From Phallus indusiatus (Eukaryota; Basidiomycota; Agaricomycetes; Phallales; Phallaceae): a stretch of 64,000 nt of DNA. How positions within the stretch are numbered: the first letter of the stretch is position 1; every line of letters starts with the position of its first letter. The notes below the pieces were generated by a model. That model was not told where the DNA came from and searched no databases. It worked only from the letters and a program-made list of their open reading frames with translations. The stretch is taken from positions 434,001 through 498,000 of the forward strand of contig JAQFWX010000017.1 of the NCBI GenBank assembly GCA_027605045.1, written 5' to 3'. Below, piece by piece: positions 44,268-56,017 of the stretch. The translations under genes were made by a program, and so were the position numbers.

Positions 44268-47200
44268 TTACCTGAAGAGTCTGTCAACTTCTACGACGTC
44301 AATATTGTCAAGATCATCTTCATTGTTCGCCCGCTGAGTGTTTGAAAATACCTGCTTCTTCACAAATGGTCCAATATACCTATCGTACATTCCTTGTGAG
44401 TAAGGAAATGATGGCATATCATAAAACAATGGCGGCAAGTCCTACGAAATAATTTAATAAATAAACTCAAGTCTGTTCTGGATATTAATCTTACCTCGCC
44501 AGGCGGAATTCCAGCTTTCTCACCATAAAGACGTGCTGTGGCAAGTCTCTCATTAGTGATGCCTGGGGGTGGGGGTTCACGGATTGCCAAATTAGATGTG
44601 CTTGCGTTATTTTGCTGCGTCCCTAATTGAGAAGTGCTTGACGATGCTTGAGAGGTTGAACGACTAGAGGATGGGCCAACTGGACGTGTCACTGACATAT
44701 CTGCTCGAAAATCAGCAACGGAAGGACTTGGACGTCGAGGTATTGGAGGGGGTGATTGACCATACTGCTGAATTATTGATGCAGGTCTAGATGAATGTGG
44801 TATCGGTGGCGGACCTCCTCTACTCAATAGATGTGTTCGAGAATCAGCGGACACTGCAGACAATGTGCGTGGATTGTCCTCGCCTAGCGTAGTTCTTGCA
44901 GTCTTCTGCGATCTCCGCCCAATCTCGTCGTCTTCTTCTTCTTCTTCTTCCAGAACTGATAGCTTTCGTTTTTGGGTTGTGCTGACAATTGGATGGCTCT
45001 GGTGTACATTGGTGATTGAAGGCGCAGAAGCAGGTGCAGAGGATAGTACTGGTAACGCAGGTTGGTGGAAGGAGGGCGATGTAGGGATTTCAAGTCTGAC
45101 ACGAGGAAACTCCAGCCTATTTGAATTATTGTCAGCCCGTTTTTTTCCACGGTTAGCTGTTGGAGCTTCGGTTTCTTCAACATCTGAGCTGAGAATGTCT
45201 ATAACCTCCACATCGGATGAATATTGGGAGAAATTCTTGGTTCTGGAAGAAGCGGGGTTTGCAGGTATGGCTTTGTTTTTTAGTTTACGCCAAGCAGAAC
45301 AGTCGGAAAGAGTTCGTAGTGGTTTAGACTTTGAAGGATCTTTATTATATGATAAGATCATAGGCATGTCGCTTAGCTCATCCAACGTCTGCGACATATA
45401 TTCTTCAAACAATGAGCAAGATATCGAACTAAAGTTTTAAACACATACCTTCACTCCATGGACGAAAATAAGGCGTTTCTTCTGGTGTCTCTTTTATACA
45501 CTTATAAAGAGCGTCAAGTTGTTCATTGCTTAATGATCGTGGAGTCCAGTTATTACCCGGATAACCTTCTATAGGGTGTTTCATCCCGCTGGGCCAACCA
45601 ACTAAACAGATACGGTTTTCGAACATAATGTTGAGAAGATTAGACCATCTGAATCGTTCCTTATTCGTCACTAAGGTAGGCACGCCGGCTTTAGCTAAAC
45701 GAAATACATCAGGATGACGCATATAATCAATAGTCAATACTGACCCAACCACTCAAGAAACGCTGCCCTAATATCTTTACGTTTGTCATCTCGCAGTTCT
45801 GTTGCACTCTTTTCCTCGGGAACGTTAGCATTGTCAGTCTTTTTGGACTTTCCTTTTGCCTTCTTCAAGGTAACAGAGACATCGATCGAATCATTTTCCG
45901 TACTTGGGTTTCCTTCAGTTGTGTGACTAAGCTCTGCTGCACTATAAATTGCTAAGTTACGCAGTCATAATCCAGAATAACAGTAAACTTGACTTACTTG
46001 ATCAATGTCTTCATCGTCTTGATACATTGTTCTACGTTTGCATCCTTAGATTTGAGAAGCCCATCTATTACGCTGTTGCTCGTGGCGAATGTACTACTAG
46101 CCGTGGCTTGACGATCGGCATCAATTGACGTGGTAATTAATGCAATACATTTAATGCCAAACCGTCGATCCATATCAGCGAACTTGGCAAAATACATTAG
46201 AATGACTTAATGATGATTAATGACCCAGAACCACTCACTTGTTTGGTAAGTTTGTTAGCATAACGCTGCATTAATAAACTAACGTTTCCTTCACGACGCA
46301 CACTTTGTGCTAAAAGTTCATCAATTTTCTCTCCTTTCGACGTCAAGTCCTCGAGTAACACATTTATGTCATCTTCCGGTATGCTTGGTATGTCGCCGCT
46401 CATCTCAAGATCAACATCGGTGGAGTGACATTCTCGACTAGGCGTTGCTGAGGCCAAATATCTCCGGTATTCTTGTTGCGCTTGCTCGAGAAACTCTGCA
46501 CGGGAAAGGCGAACACCTTCTTTTGTTTGCTCAATCCGTTTCAGCTGCAAGAAAGAATTCCAGGGGCTCTTTCGATTAGTCCGTTTTAACATTTCTTTTC
46601 CGGAAACTTTGCTGAAGATAGTACGAGGATCACGGTTGATAGAGCGAGCGAAGTCGGTGATGTTCTTGTCCTGCTGCGCCATGATTTCACGTAGCTGAGC
46701 ACTTTCGTCGGCAGTTAACGGTCCTGATTTGAACTTCTCATTTCGCAGTCGTTCGGTGGCGTGATCTTGAGTCCCTTTATGTAACGAGGATCCCCTGGAT
46801 TTCCGTTTGGAAGCAGTACGATCGCGATGGGTTTCCGAGTCTTCTTCAACAGCATCAACCTCATAGTCTGCCAGGTCCTGTTCTTCGATCTCCTCCTCGG
46901 TTCCAACGTTAGACCACATACGTTCACTTTGTTTTTGTACCTTCGCCTTATCCCGGGCATGTGTCGTCTCAAAGTCAGATTCTGAGCTATCACCGTGATA
47001 GTTATCTTCACTCGTGTTATCATCATCGTCTTCATCGGTTGCCTGATTATCCGAGTCATTGTCATCAACTCCTCTAACATCCCTGGTTTGCTTGTGATGC
47101 TCAGCGTGCTGAGGGCCGCCGTCTTGAACCCTGTCGACGGACAAAGTGCCGTCCAACGTAGAATCATCGTCTCTGTTATCTTGTTCGCCGTGCCCACCTG

Positions 47201-47763
47201 GAACTGTAGTAGCACCGTCAAGCGTTGGGGCTTGTATAATGGACGAATTCGTGTCAGGCAAAGCATGGCCTGTATGAACACCATGCTGGTCTGGGACGTT
47301 TATAGGTGATGACGGGCTTGTTGGCAATGATTTAGAGGGTGGAGGTGCTGCTTCTGCGTCCTGAGCAGGTTGAGTGCCTGCATTTTCTTCGGTGTGCGCT
47401 GCTGCCCTTGTAGTACGCTTTGCGACAGGCTTGGGCTTGGGCTTAGGCTTCGGAGTAGCGGCTACATTGCCGCTGTCATCATCAGCTTGAACTAACTGTA
47501 GAAAACATTATGATAGATCGATTGAATGATAATAAAAAACCTACATTATAACCCTGATCTCCTTCTCGTCTAGCTTGTGAACCTTGTAGGTGGTTCTCTT
47601 CAGTATGTACAGCCGGTGCTGTACGCACTTTGGGAGGTCGCCCTCGACGCTTTGGCGTAGGTCCAGAGGGTTGAACAGCAGCTAGCTGCGGCGCTTCTGT
47701 ATGAGCTTTCTTAGGGGATCTTGTTTTCTTCTTAGAAGTTGCAGTGGCTTTCTTTGGAGGCAT
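44268..47763 (-). CDS. Transposon accessory protein with AT-hook and acidic regions
   Basis: Seven exons (47763-47545, 47495-46239, 46182-45998, 45941-45745, 45694-45449, 45402-44495, 44441-44268) close to 1061 aa with phase agreement throughout. The N-terminus has basic KKATATSKKKTRSPKK and an AT-hook-like KRRGRPPK, so DNA binding is likely. Then comes a long acidic segment, a Glu-rich helix region (about 300-470) with predicted coiled coil, a central globular part with RFRWSNLLNIMFENRICLVG and WPSGMKHPIEGYPGNNWTP, and a Ser/Pro-rich tail. No enzyme motif seen. It lies inside the terminal repeats, same strand as the next gene and divergent from the transposase. I infer an accessory role in mobility or chromatin targeting; captured host gene is the alternative. 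Function not established. Confidence 0.8.
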
Positions 47764-48487
47764 AATGACGTGAATGACGCTGGCTTGAACGGTGAGAGTA
47801 CTGGGGTGAAGTTAGGTCAAAAGTGAAGTGAGAAACAATATGACGCGTACCAAAAAACCTCAAAGTGTAACCATGTCTGTGTCCACTGTGGACTTGACAA
47901 ACGTGGACTCAACGTCGACATAACGTTACAATACGTCTGTGGACACCGTGGACACAGAAACCAGGTTGTGGACGCAGAAAACAGGTTACGGACGTTCCTC
48001 ACTCTGGTGTGACATGACCTGACAGTCACCGTGATTAGATTAGATTTGAGTATCTGAGTATAACACAGGTAGCAGAACTCAAATCTGAAATCCAATTAAG
48101 ATTGAATAAAGATAAATTTGATTATGAAATATGTCATTTACAAAAAATGCACTCATTATCTAACTCAGGAAAATTGTGGGTTAATGTTACTGTTCGCGCT
48201 TCATGACCACAGGCATGTTCAGCTGGTCAACGCGTTGCTTTCGCACTGCAACCGATATATGAAATATTTTCACTCTGAAACACATTTATTACACTGAGAT
48301 ATATCATTAAAGATGCTTCTCGTGCTCAGAAATCAATTTGTGTGCCGTAAAAAAATGTGATAGTCTTATATGCAGGTAACATCGGCGTTCATATGTACAT
48401 AAGTCCTCAACATGATTTCAGCACTTAATGAAGAAAGTTGCAATGAGAATTTCATTTTATATCAAAAATTTACATTGATCTACTACT
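47764..48487. other. Spacer between two transposon genes
   Basis: Contains an imperfect GTGGAC/GTCCAC-rich stretch at 47875-47990 with several short inverted words, possibly regulatory. No gene seen. Confidence 0.4.
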
Positions 48488-49503
48488 CTACAAATTGATA
48501 ATGTCACTTGACATTCTTATAATTTGGCGAAATACAGCGGCATTACGAGCGTCCCTAAGATATTCTCTGAAATAATGACCACCCTTTCCGAGTCTTTGAT
48601 CGTTGCCACATCGAACGTAAATACCCAATAATTGACGCTCTGGCTGAATAAAGTGCAAAGTTATCCAGCCACCCTTTTGTAGCTCCAAAATCCGCTGAAC
48701 AAATAATTGTTCAGAAACGAAACCACACATATGATCAGAAACTATGCGAAACCGATTAAACGCGGAGAGAACAATATTCAAAGTTGGAAGTGTGTATGGG
48801 AGTTTATGCGCAATTACAATGCTAAGAGCGTGAACGGTCGTTAGGAGGAGTTGATCAGGTATTGACATGGAATCGAATTGCTTGAACGACTGTCTAATGG
48901 TCGGCACATCAAAAACTATGGGCTGTTCATGATCTTCATTAGCAGGATGGACTGGGGTAAAGCGTTCTGAAGGTGATAGTATTTATGAGATACTCAATAC
49001 TCAGAAGATGTATGACTTACCATCAACCAATGATTGCCCAATCGCCTCGACTGTGTCGGTATCCCACTCAAAGTTCTCCCAGTTTATCTTCACTGTCTCA
49101 ACTGTTTCCTCATCATACAACAGATCTCCTGAAAATACACCGGAAATATGATCAGACTGGAAACTCTGTAAGGATAGTTTTATTATGTGTGTATGAAACG
49201 AATAACTTACGCATTCGACAGTGAACTCATCGGTAAGTTCTTCAATCAATTTGGCAGATGTTTCATCCAAAAAACGAATGGAGATTGGAGGGCAATCTAG
49301 CCCGCGATCACGATACAATTTTGACTCTGCATGATGCTTTCTCCAGAGCTTCTGCCTCTCTTGATTACTTTCGTGATTCCTAGTATGGCATATCAGCTAA
49401 ATACCATATGGAAAGTTCAGTACGCTCACTTTAAATATCTCTCCCGCCTTTCTGTACGCTTACGCCTACTTCCTTTCTTTTTGATAGGGAGCTTTGGTGG
49501 CAT
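48488..49503 (-). CDS. Transposon accessory protein, basic N-terminus
   Basis: Four exons (49503-49430, 49379-49211, 49165-49022, 48967-48488) close to 288 aa. The N-terminus MPPKLPIKKKGSRRKRTERR is strongly basic (nuclear signal or nucleic-acid binding). The middle is acidic (ETVKINWENFEWDTDTVEA). The C-terminal domain reads QLLLTTVHALSIVIAHKLPY and ends RDARNAAVFRQIIRMSSDII. No family recognised. It shares a 200-bp divergent promoter region with the transposase (start 49704), suggesting coordinated expression. A role in transposition is inferred only from position. Confidence 0.75.
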
Positions 49504-49703
49504 TGATTTGGAAAGACAAATGAGGAACGTCAAACACACGTCTGTGGCACGCCACGTGAGGACACGAGCTGTGACTGTACGCGCGTCGCGACATAACACC
49601 GTGTACATCACGTGTCTCTGGACACGGCGCGTTACGTTCAGTCCATGCATGCTACCGTTACCACACTGCATTTCTTCCTCTTCGTCTTGAAGTCGATTAT
49701 ACT
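49504..49703. promoter_or_regulatory. Divergent promoter between transposase and accessory gene
   Basis: 200 bp with several palindromic CACGTG/ACACGTG-type words (for example GCCACGTGAGGACACG, ATCACGTGTC). These E-box-like sites could bind a bHLH factor or serve both genes. No clear TATA box. Confidence 0.4.
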
Positions 49704-52700
49704 ATGAGCATTAATCAACGAGCTAGGAAACGCTTCGCTTCATCAGTTGACCTTGGTTCTCTGTTGAATCAAGTTAGCGTGTCACCATCACCATCCAGAG
49801 GCTCATTTAGACCTCCTGCAAAGCCACTCGCTCATTTGTCGACAGATGATTTCTCCTTTAGGCACCAGGCTTCTATTCCAAAATCAAAAGTTAGAGGTGT
49901 TCCTTCTCAATATCGCTTGAAAGAACGAACACGGCGTCATACCACTGTAATCGGCTCAGGCATTGCACTGAGTCAGAATGAACATTTGCCAGCAGATCCT
50001 CTGGTTTATGATTTAGATGCTGAAGAAATACTGAGCTCTACAGAAGATCAAAATGCTGCGGAAAGAGACTATGAAGCTTTAGCGGATCATTTTAATCCGG
50101 GCATACCTCTAAATACTGAGCAAGGACGCGACCGATATTACCGCAAGAAGTTCAATCAGTGGCAAAGATGGAACGACGAAATAATTCCTCCACTCATTCC
50201 GATCTATCATGGTCTTTTGAAAACCACAAATCATTGGCGTAACTTTCCGGCCGTGTATCAACCTTTATCGACTAGTTTATGTGAAAGTTGTCCTCCAAGA
50301 TTATCAAGGCTACTGAGAGTTACATGTATTCAATGGCAAGGTATGTTTTTTAAATTAAGATTTTTTGAACGTATTAATCTAGTTGATAAATGATAGAAAC
50401 ATGTGAAATTGTAATCCCAATATGCGCATGTGTAAAAGCGGCAGAAGTGCTATTGAAACATGGCTTCTTTCCGTGTGCGCCTTTGCAGCCATCACTTGCT
50501 GTGGATGTCCGGATACTGGAATTTATTCGGGAGTTATTCCTGCGTATTGCACCCAACTATACAGCCTGGTGTGACGCTTTCGAAGCAATATTAGGGTATC
50601 GTGGGTTTTCATTGCCAGGAAAGGTAAGTTGACAGTCTACGGATGGTAATCATCTGGCTCTGACATTAGTTACATAGTCCAACTTTAGAAAACGCTTCTC
50701 GAATACCTTGTCTTGGTTCAACTATTTTTTGGACCACAGTGTTCAATACCTTGAAGGTATTATAGACGAGGAACGACTTAACTCTGGTGCTGAAACGATC
50801 GACACGTCGATGGGTCCTTTCAATGACAACACCCCTGACTCGGAGCGCGTTCATATGCAAGAGAATCGATCAACTCGTGCAAGTCACTATCTCCAAGCAC
50901 GTTGTGCGTTATGCTTTGGTGGGGACTTACGAGGTTCTGAGCTACCAATGTAAGTAAATAATTAAATAATATGCTGTTCTCATCTCATGGTGGCGTCAGT
51001 CCTGATGTGATTGCACAAATTGATGCGTGCTTTGGACAATGTCGTCGCGACATTGGAAAAGACCCCCCCATTAAACACCCCCACTGTCATTTTCTCTCAG
51101 AAAGTATGGTCGACGTCATGAGAGCCGACGTAGAAACTCGCAGGCCACCTAACCAGGTTGGGCCTGACAAAAGGAAGCGTCGGAGGCCAGCAATTGTTGA
51201 GGATAAAATGGAAGCTACTGGCTTACCTACATCTGTTTTAGACACATGTGAGAAGACATTTGAAGCAGCGGACGAACGAAGGAAAAAAGCAAGCACCCAG
51301 TTTTTCAAAGACACGGGTCTAATGGCATTGCTATGTCGTCACGATCGAGTACTTTTCGTGGCGAACATGCAAACAGCTGGAGAAAAACAATTCTATACCT
51401 TTGCGCTGATCAAAGCGCTTTTTCAACATCTTCCGGAAAATGCTACAGTCGGTCTTTTATATGATATTGGATGCGCTATCCACAGGAGTATTATCAAGTG
51501 GAACTTTTTAGCTGAATATCAGCATCGGATTGTTTTTGGTCTCAGCATCTTCCACGCTTATGGGCATGAATGGCCCTGCCAATTGCGCTATGCACCTCGT
51601 TTGAGAGAAGGATTTGGTTTGAGCAATGGTGAAGGGTGTGAGCGATTTTGGAGTTCCATTAAAGGGTTAATTCCTAACCTCCGCATATCTGGGGTATGTC
51701 AATTGCTGCACATTTCTTAGACTTTCAATGATTTCTAATTATATTTTAGCATCACCGACGTTTATATACATTGAATATGCAGATTGATTTCCTGGACGCT
51801 AAAGCTAGTCAAACGTTCGGTAAATGGATCACCAAGCAACTCAATCGTGCTGAGAGTATGATTGCCAGTAGTACCCTGGCTTTGAGTGAGTCAAGTAAGT
51901 CAGAGTCGTTTTTACGAGAGCAATGGAAGGAGCAGTTGATAGCCCAAATTAAACCACTTCCCGGTTAGTTGAAATTTATCTACAAATATCTAATCTCACT
52001 TCTTTAACAGCTCAAAATAAAAACCGAGGAAAAACAGCAGTAGAAGCTACCTTGGCTGCTCGTGAACGTTTGCGTGCTAGTGAAGAAGAAGTACAGAAGA
52101 TCAAGGATGAAGAAGAGCGAATCGTTCAATTGGATCCTGGAAGTGAAATGCTAGATGAACTGGAGATCAAACTGTTGGAGGCTACACGTCAGATGGATCT
52201 GAAAAAACAGCTTGTGGCCCGATTGGAACAGTCGCTTGGTGTTGAGGAAAAGCAGCAGCTTCGACAGTTGAAAGATAATAGATACCTCCAGCTACGCATG
52301 AATGCGCGTGCTTTAAAACAGAGGGTCAGAGATAGGTTGCGGCAACGTAAATTCGAGCTAGCACGGGTTGAACGATCTTATCGTCACTCAGTCAACGGTA
52401 TGTATACAATGAATCAGGGCGACCTTAACTAAACTAATGAATTATCTAGAACGCAAATTAGTTGATCATGCGGAAAATGTTATCAACAAAAGAATAGGGA
52501 CTATAACTGAAACTGCCCGTGCATACAACGCACGCTGCAAAGAGATCGCAGAATTAATTGCGAAAAAGCAAGCGCCACGCTGGGCATGTGCCCCTCAGCC
52601 ATTAGATCTAAAGAATTTATTCACGTTGGATGTGGACCATGAGATCTGGCAGGACGTAGGATTGGAGGATGGAACAGATGGCCCTCCACCGGCATGGCTA

Positions 52701-52913
52701 GGAGATGTCGAAACCCGATCAGGTATACGCGCTTTCTTAAACAGAGACCGAGCACAAGAAGAAAAGAATAGGATTGAACGCGAACTTCTCAATCTGCAAA
52801 CTTGGGTTCGTACGGAGCTAGGAGTTCTGGACCGTTGTAAGGATCCGATGAATATAGCTTTGTGTATGCCGGCTATATGTGATCGGAATAACTACGAAGA
52901 TATTTGTTTATGA
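49704..52913 (+). CDS. KDZ-superfamily transposase
   Basis: Seven exons (49704-50340, 50397-50623, 50678-50949, 51000-51693, 51750-51963, 52011-52397, 52450-52913) close to 964 aa. Seen in order: a basic disordered N-terminus; the cysteine-bearing segment ending SLCESCPPRLSRLL; QWQETCEIVIPICACV; RKRFSNTLSWFNYFL; the catalytic-core region with IDACFGQCRRD, CRHDRVLFVANMQTAGEKQ, VGLLYDIGCAIHRS, IFHAYGHEWPCQLRYAPR and FGLSNGEGCERFWSSI. This is the pattern of KDZ (RNase H-like DDE) transposases. Long coiled coils follow, then PPPAWLGDVETRSGIRAFL. The model stops at 52913, 17 bp before the palindrome arm; the usual acidic C-terminal tail is missing and may be the separate frame at 57606-57932. Core residues look intact. 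Confidence 0.92.
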
Positions 52914-53051
52914 GGTCGGTAGTCTACCGTTGTCGCGCACCAAAATCTTCCTAATTGGGGAAGGTTCCTTTTTTTTGTTCAAAGCGGAGTTCTAATCATC
53001 CAGAAATCCCATATTGACAACATCACCGCCTCAAAAATTCAAAACAATAAA

Positions 53052-53708
53052 ATGACTACGTTTTCGTTCCATTACTCATCCTCAGTCTCTTTACCAATTC
53101 CAAATTCCTCCACCGAATCACCAATTCTTTCTGATAATGAATCTATGTCTCCTTTTCGTTATTCGCCTTCCAGTCCCAGGACATACGATTTGGATCTTTT
53201 TACGACTTTGTATATCTATAGTTCCAAATATGCAAGCCTCGACCTCGATCGGGACACGCACTTACCGAAGGAACCTTCACCTATCGTTATCCGTCAGTGC
53301 AGAAGTTCGGATCTGGTTCACCCCGGGATCATGTTTGGAGAGAAAGTTTATATCGAGGAGCAATTAAACTGGTTTACAGTTGTTAACATATATTTGACAC
53401 CAGAATCAGCAAAACGAGACTCGTATCGAATATGGTTAGCAACTCAAGAAGGATTCAAGTTTACGTTCTTAGTCCTGGACGTGCCAAGTCGATGGGTAAT
53501 CATGAAGGGCATGAGTACTCAAAAACTTAGCCCTTCCAGACCCACGAATCCTATTCCAGAAGATACCCCACCATCGCGATTCTCCCCCTTATCATTCGAC
53601 ACTTCTCCAATGCAGTCTTTCCCTAATCGTTCCAACCCCTCTTCTCCCACCAAACGATCCTTCCGAAATATCCGACGAGTTTGTTCCAACATTTTTGGAC
53701 GAACCTAG
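53052..53708 (+). CDS. Palindrome gene 1, left copy (unknown function)
   Basis: An intron-less 218-aa frame. Ser/Pro-rich N-terminus, then a compact domain DLFTTLYIYSSKYASLDLDR ... PIVIRQCRSSDLVHPGIMFG ... NWFTVVNIYLTPESAKRDSY ... FKFTFLVLDVPSRW, and a Ser/Pro-rich tail ending in basic RNIRRVCSNIF. It is related along its length to gene 2, so the pair arose by duplication. No known family, no signal peptide, no membrane helix. The right-arm copy differs at its C-terminus by a frameshift. Confidence 0.6.
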   Translation: MTTFSFHYSSSVSLPIPNSSTESPILSDNESMSPFRYSPSSPRTYDLDLFTTLYIYSSKYASLDLDRDTHLPKEPSPIVIRQCRSSDLVHPGIMFGEKVYIEEQLNWFTVVNIYLTPESAKRDSYRIWLATQEGFKFTFLVLDVPSRWVIMKGMSTQKLSPSRPTNPIPEDTPPSRFSPLSFDTSPMQSFPNRSNPSSPTKRSFRNIRRVCSNIFGRT

Positions 53709-53813
53709 AACAATAAAGATAGCATATGAGGCAAAAACAATCAGATCCACTTACTTTCTTCTTCTTTCTTGAACAGTTCCCTTAGCGCTTCTCTCATCTT
53801 TTCCCCTCCCACT

Positions 53814-54407
53814 ATGTCAAACAATAGCGAAACTTCCCAAAATTCTGTCCCCTATTTACAACTCCCATTTTTCCCTTTTTCGTTCCGTTCTTCTCTCAGA
53901 ACCGGCCCTAATCCCGACTTCCTTACCATAATCCGTGTCTACAACACCTTCACCTCCGAAATCAATATCGACGCTAATACAGTACTCCCCGCTACACCTC
54001 CCCCATCTTTGGAAATAACCCTTCCCTACGATGATTTAGAACTAGAATACCCAGCACTAACTCTATACGAACGAACAGACATCAATGTCATGCACGAATC
54101 GTATGAGTTTGTCGGGTTCCTGAGAGCTCAAAGGGATGGAGTACTTATATGGAGATTAGTTTTTCGCAATTGGTTTTATGGATACGTACAGTTTCTATTT
54201 GTCGATGCCCCCTATCCGTCATGCCACCTCCCCAGACTTTTCAGACGATCTTACTCGCCCTCCTCCCTCATATCAAGAAGTGGAAAGCGATCTATTCGAA
54301 GATCTGAGGCGACCATCTCTACCTACCCCTCACATCATTCACTGATCTCAGCAGCCAGAGCCAGATCAGTAAGAAGAATGAGATGGTATAGGTATGGTAC
54401 AGGATAG
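53814..54407 (+). CDS. Palindrome gene 2, left copy (C-terminus probably frameshifted)
   Basis: Starts MSNNSETSQNS. The central domain (PDFLTIIRVYNTFTSEINID ... YEFVGFLRAQRDGVLIWRLV ... WFYGYVQFLFVDAP) matches gene 1. After FVDAP the frame differs from the right-arm copy because of one fewer C in a C-run; the right copy there reads a Pro-rich stretch with RPPPSYQEV. The left C-terminus is therefore suspect. Unknown function. Confidence 0.5.
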   Translation: MSNNSETSQNSVPYLQLPFFPFSFRSSLRTGPNPDFLTIIRVYNTFTSEINIDANTVLPATPPPSLEITLPYDDLELEYPALTLYERTDINVMHESYEFVGFLRAQRDGVLIWRLVFRNWFYGYVQFLFVDAPYPSCHLPRLFRRSYSPSSLISRSGKRSIRRSEATISTYPSHHSLISAARARSVRRMRWYRYGTG

Positions 54408-55150
54408 AGGCAGCGCGGGAAGTGCCAGGTGTTGAGTCAGGCTAGGGCTGTGTCTTGAGCCGGTTTTGTTCATCTTATTTGATCTCTTTTTGTTTTCTTT
54501 TGTTCTTTTGTTTTGGCTTCATCATTTTCCCCTATCTATGTTTATGATTCCTTTTGTTGTAATTGTATCCCCATCAATCTCTCGCGATTCTCCTATCCTC
54601 CATATTTCTTTTGTTCCTTTTGTTTCCTCTTGTTTGTTATCCCGGTGAACGATGAGTGATCATCTCACCAATGCTATGCACTCTGAAAAGTATATATACT
54701 GCATGTAAATACTTGTAAAAGCAGCAATTCTACCGGACGAGTTGTCTCACAGTTCAGATCAGTTTAAGTCAAGTTCAGTTCAAGTTCAAGTCAAGTTTCG
54801 TCTCTAGTCTATTTCTACGCTCACATCTTTATCTTTGGATTAACTCTGAGTGAGGTCTCGGAGTATAAACTAGCGATTTTATTTCAGTTTATCGCTTTCA
54901 CTAACTCGCACAGGAATTCAGTCATCATTGATTGCAGGTCCTCTCTTTAGTCGCATTTCAAGCTCATTGCCGACTCTCTGTTCATTCCCTTACTTGCACA
55001 TCTGCATACAACATCTCTTAGTCGTTGTATTTGTTGTTTGTGTTTTGTCTGTGTTGGTTTCGCATCAGCGCATACATCCCCTCCTTCACATCATCCACAC
55101 ACACCACTTTCTCTTATTCACCGAAATCAGCACCAGGACCCGCTCCACGG

Positions 55151-55237
55151 TAGACTAACCGACCTCGAAATAAATATCTCCTTGTAATCCGATCATTTAT
55201 AGCCGATACACATAGCTATTCACATCGGATCGTTACA
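55151..55237. other. Palindrome loop (87 bp)
   Basis: Unique spacer between the arms, AT-rich, containing its own short inverted pair CCGAT/ATCGG (CCGATCATT, CATCGGATCG). No coding. Confidence 0.7.
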
Positions 55238-56017
55238 CCGTGGAGCGGGTCCTGGTGCTGAATTCAACGTGAGAGAGGGAGAGGGTGTGTGTGGGAAATG
55301 GGGGAGGGATGTATGCGTCGATATCAAACCAACAATAAAACACCAACAACAACTGCAATGATAAAAGATCGTATGCAACTGTGCAAGTGAGAGGGTGAAC
55401 AGAAAGTCGGCAATGAACTTGGAATGCGACTAAAGAGAGGACCTGCAATCAATGATGACTGAATTCCTGTGCGAGTTAGTGAAAGCGATAAACTGAAATA
55501 AAATCGCTAGTTTATACTCCGAGACCTCACTCAGAGTTAATCCAAAGATATAGATATGAGCGTAGAAATAGACTAGAGGCGAAACTTGACTTGAGCTGAA
55601 CTTGACTTAAACTGAACTTGACTGAGACTTAAACTGTGAGACAACTCGTCCGGTAGAATTGCTGCTGTTACAAGTATTTACATGCAGTATATATACCTTT
55701 CAGAGTACATAGCATTAGTGAGACGATCACTCATCGTTCACCGGGATAGCAAACAAAAAGAAACAAAAGAACAAAAGAAATATGGCAGATAGGGGGAATC
55801 GCGAGAGAAAGATGGGAGATACAATTACAACAAAAAGGAACAACATACATTGATAGGAGAAAATAATGAAAACCGAAACAAAGAACAAAAGAAAACAAAG
55901 AAGAGATCAAAATAGGAAAAACAAAACCGGCTGGAAACACAGCCCTAGCCTGACTCAACACCTGGCACTTCCCGCGCTGCCTCTATCCTGTACCATACCT
56001 ATACCATCTTATTCTTC

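Larger units (their letters stand above)
52931..55150. repeat. Palindrome, left arm (about 2.2 kb)
   Basis: Inverted copy of 55238-57474. The outer end starts TGTCGCGCACCAAAATC, the inner end finishes ACCCGCTCCACGG. Small substitutions and indels separate the arms, so it is not an exact assembly mirror. Confidence 0.9.
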
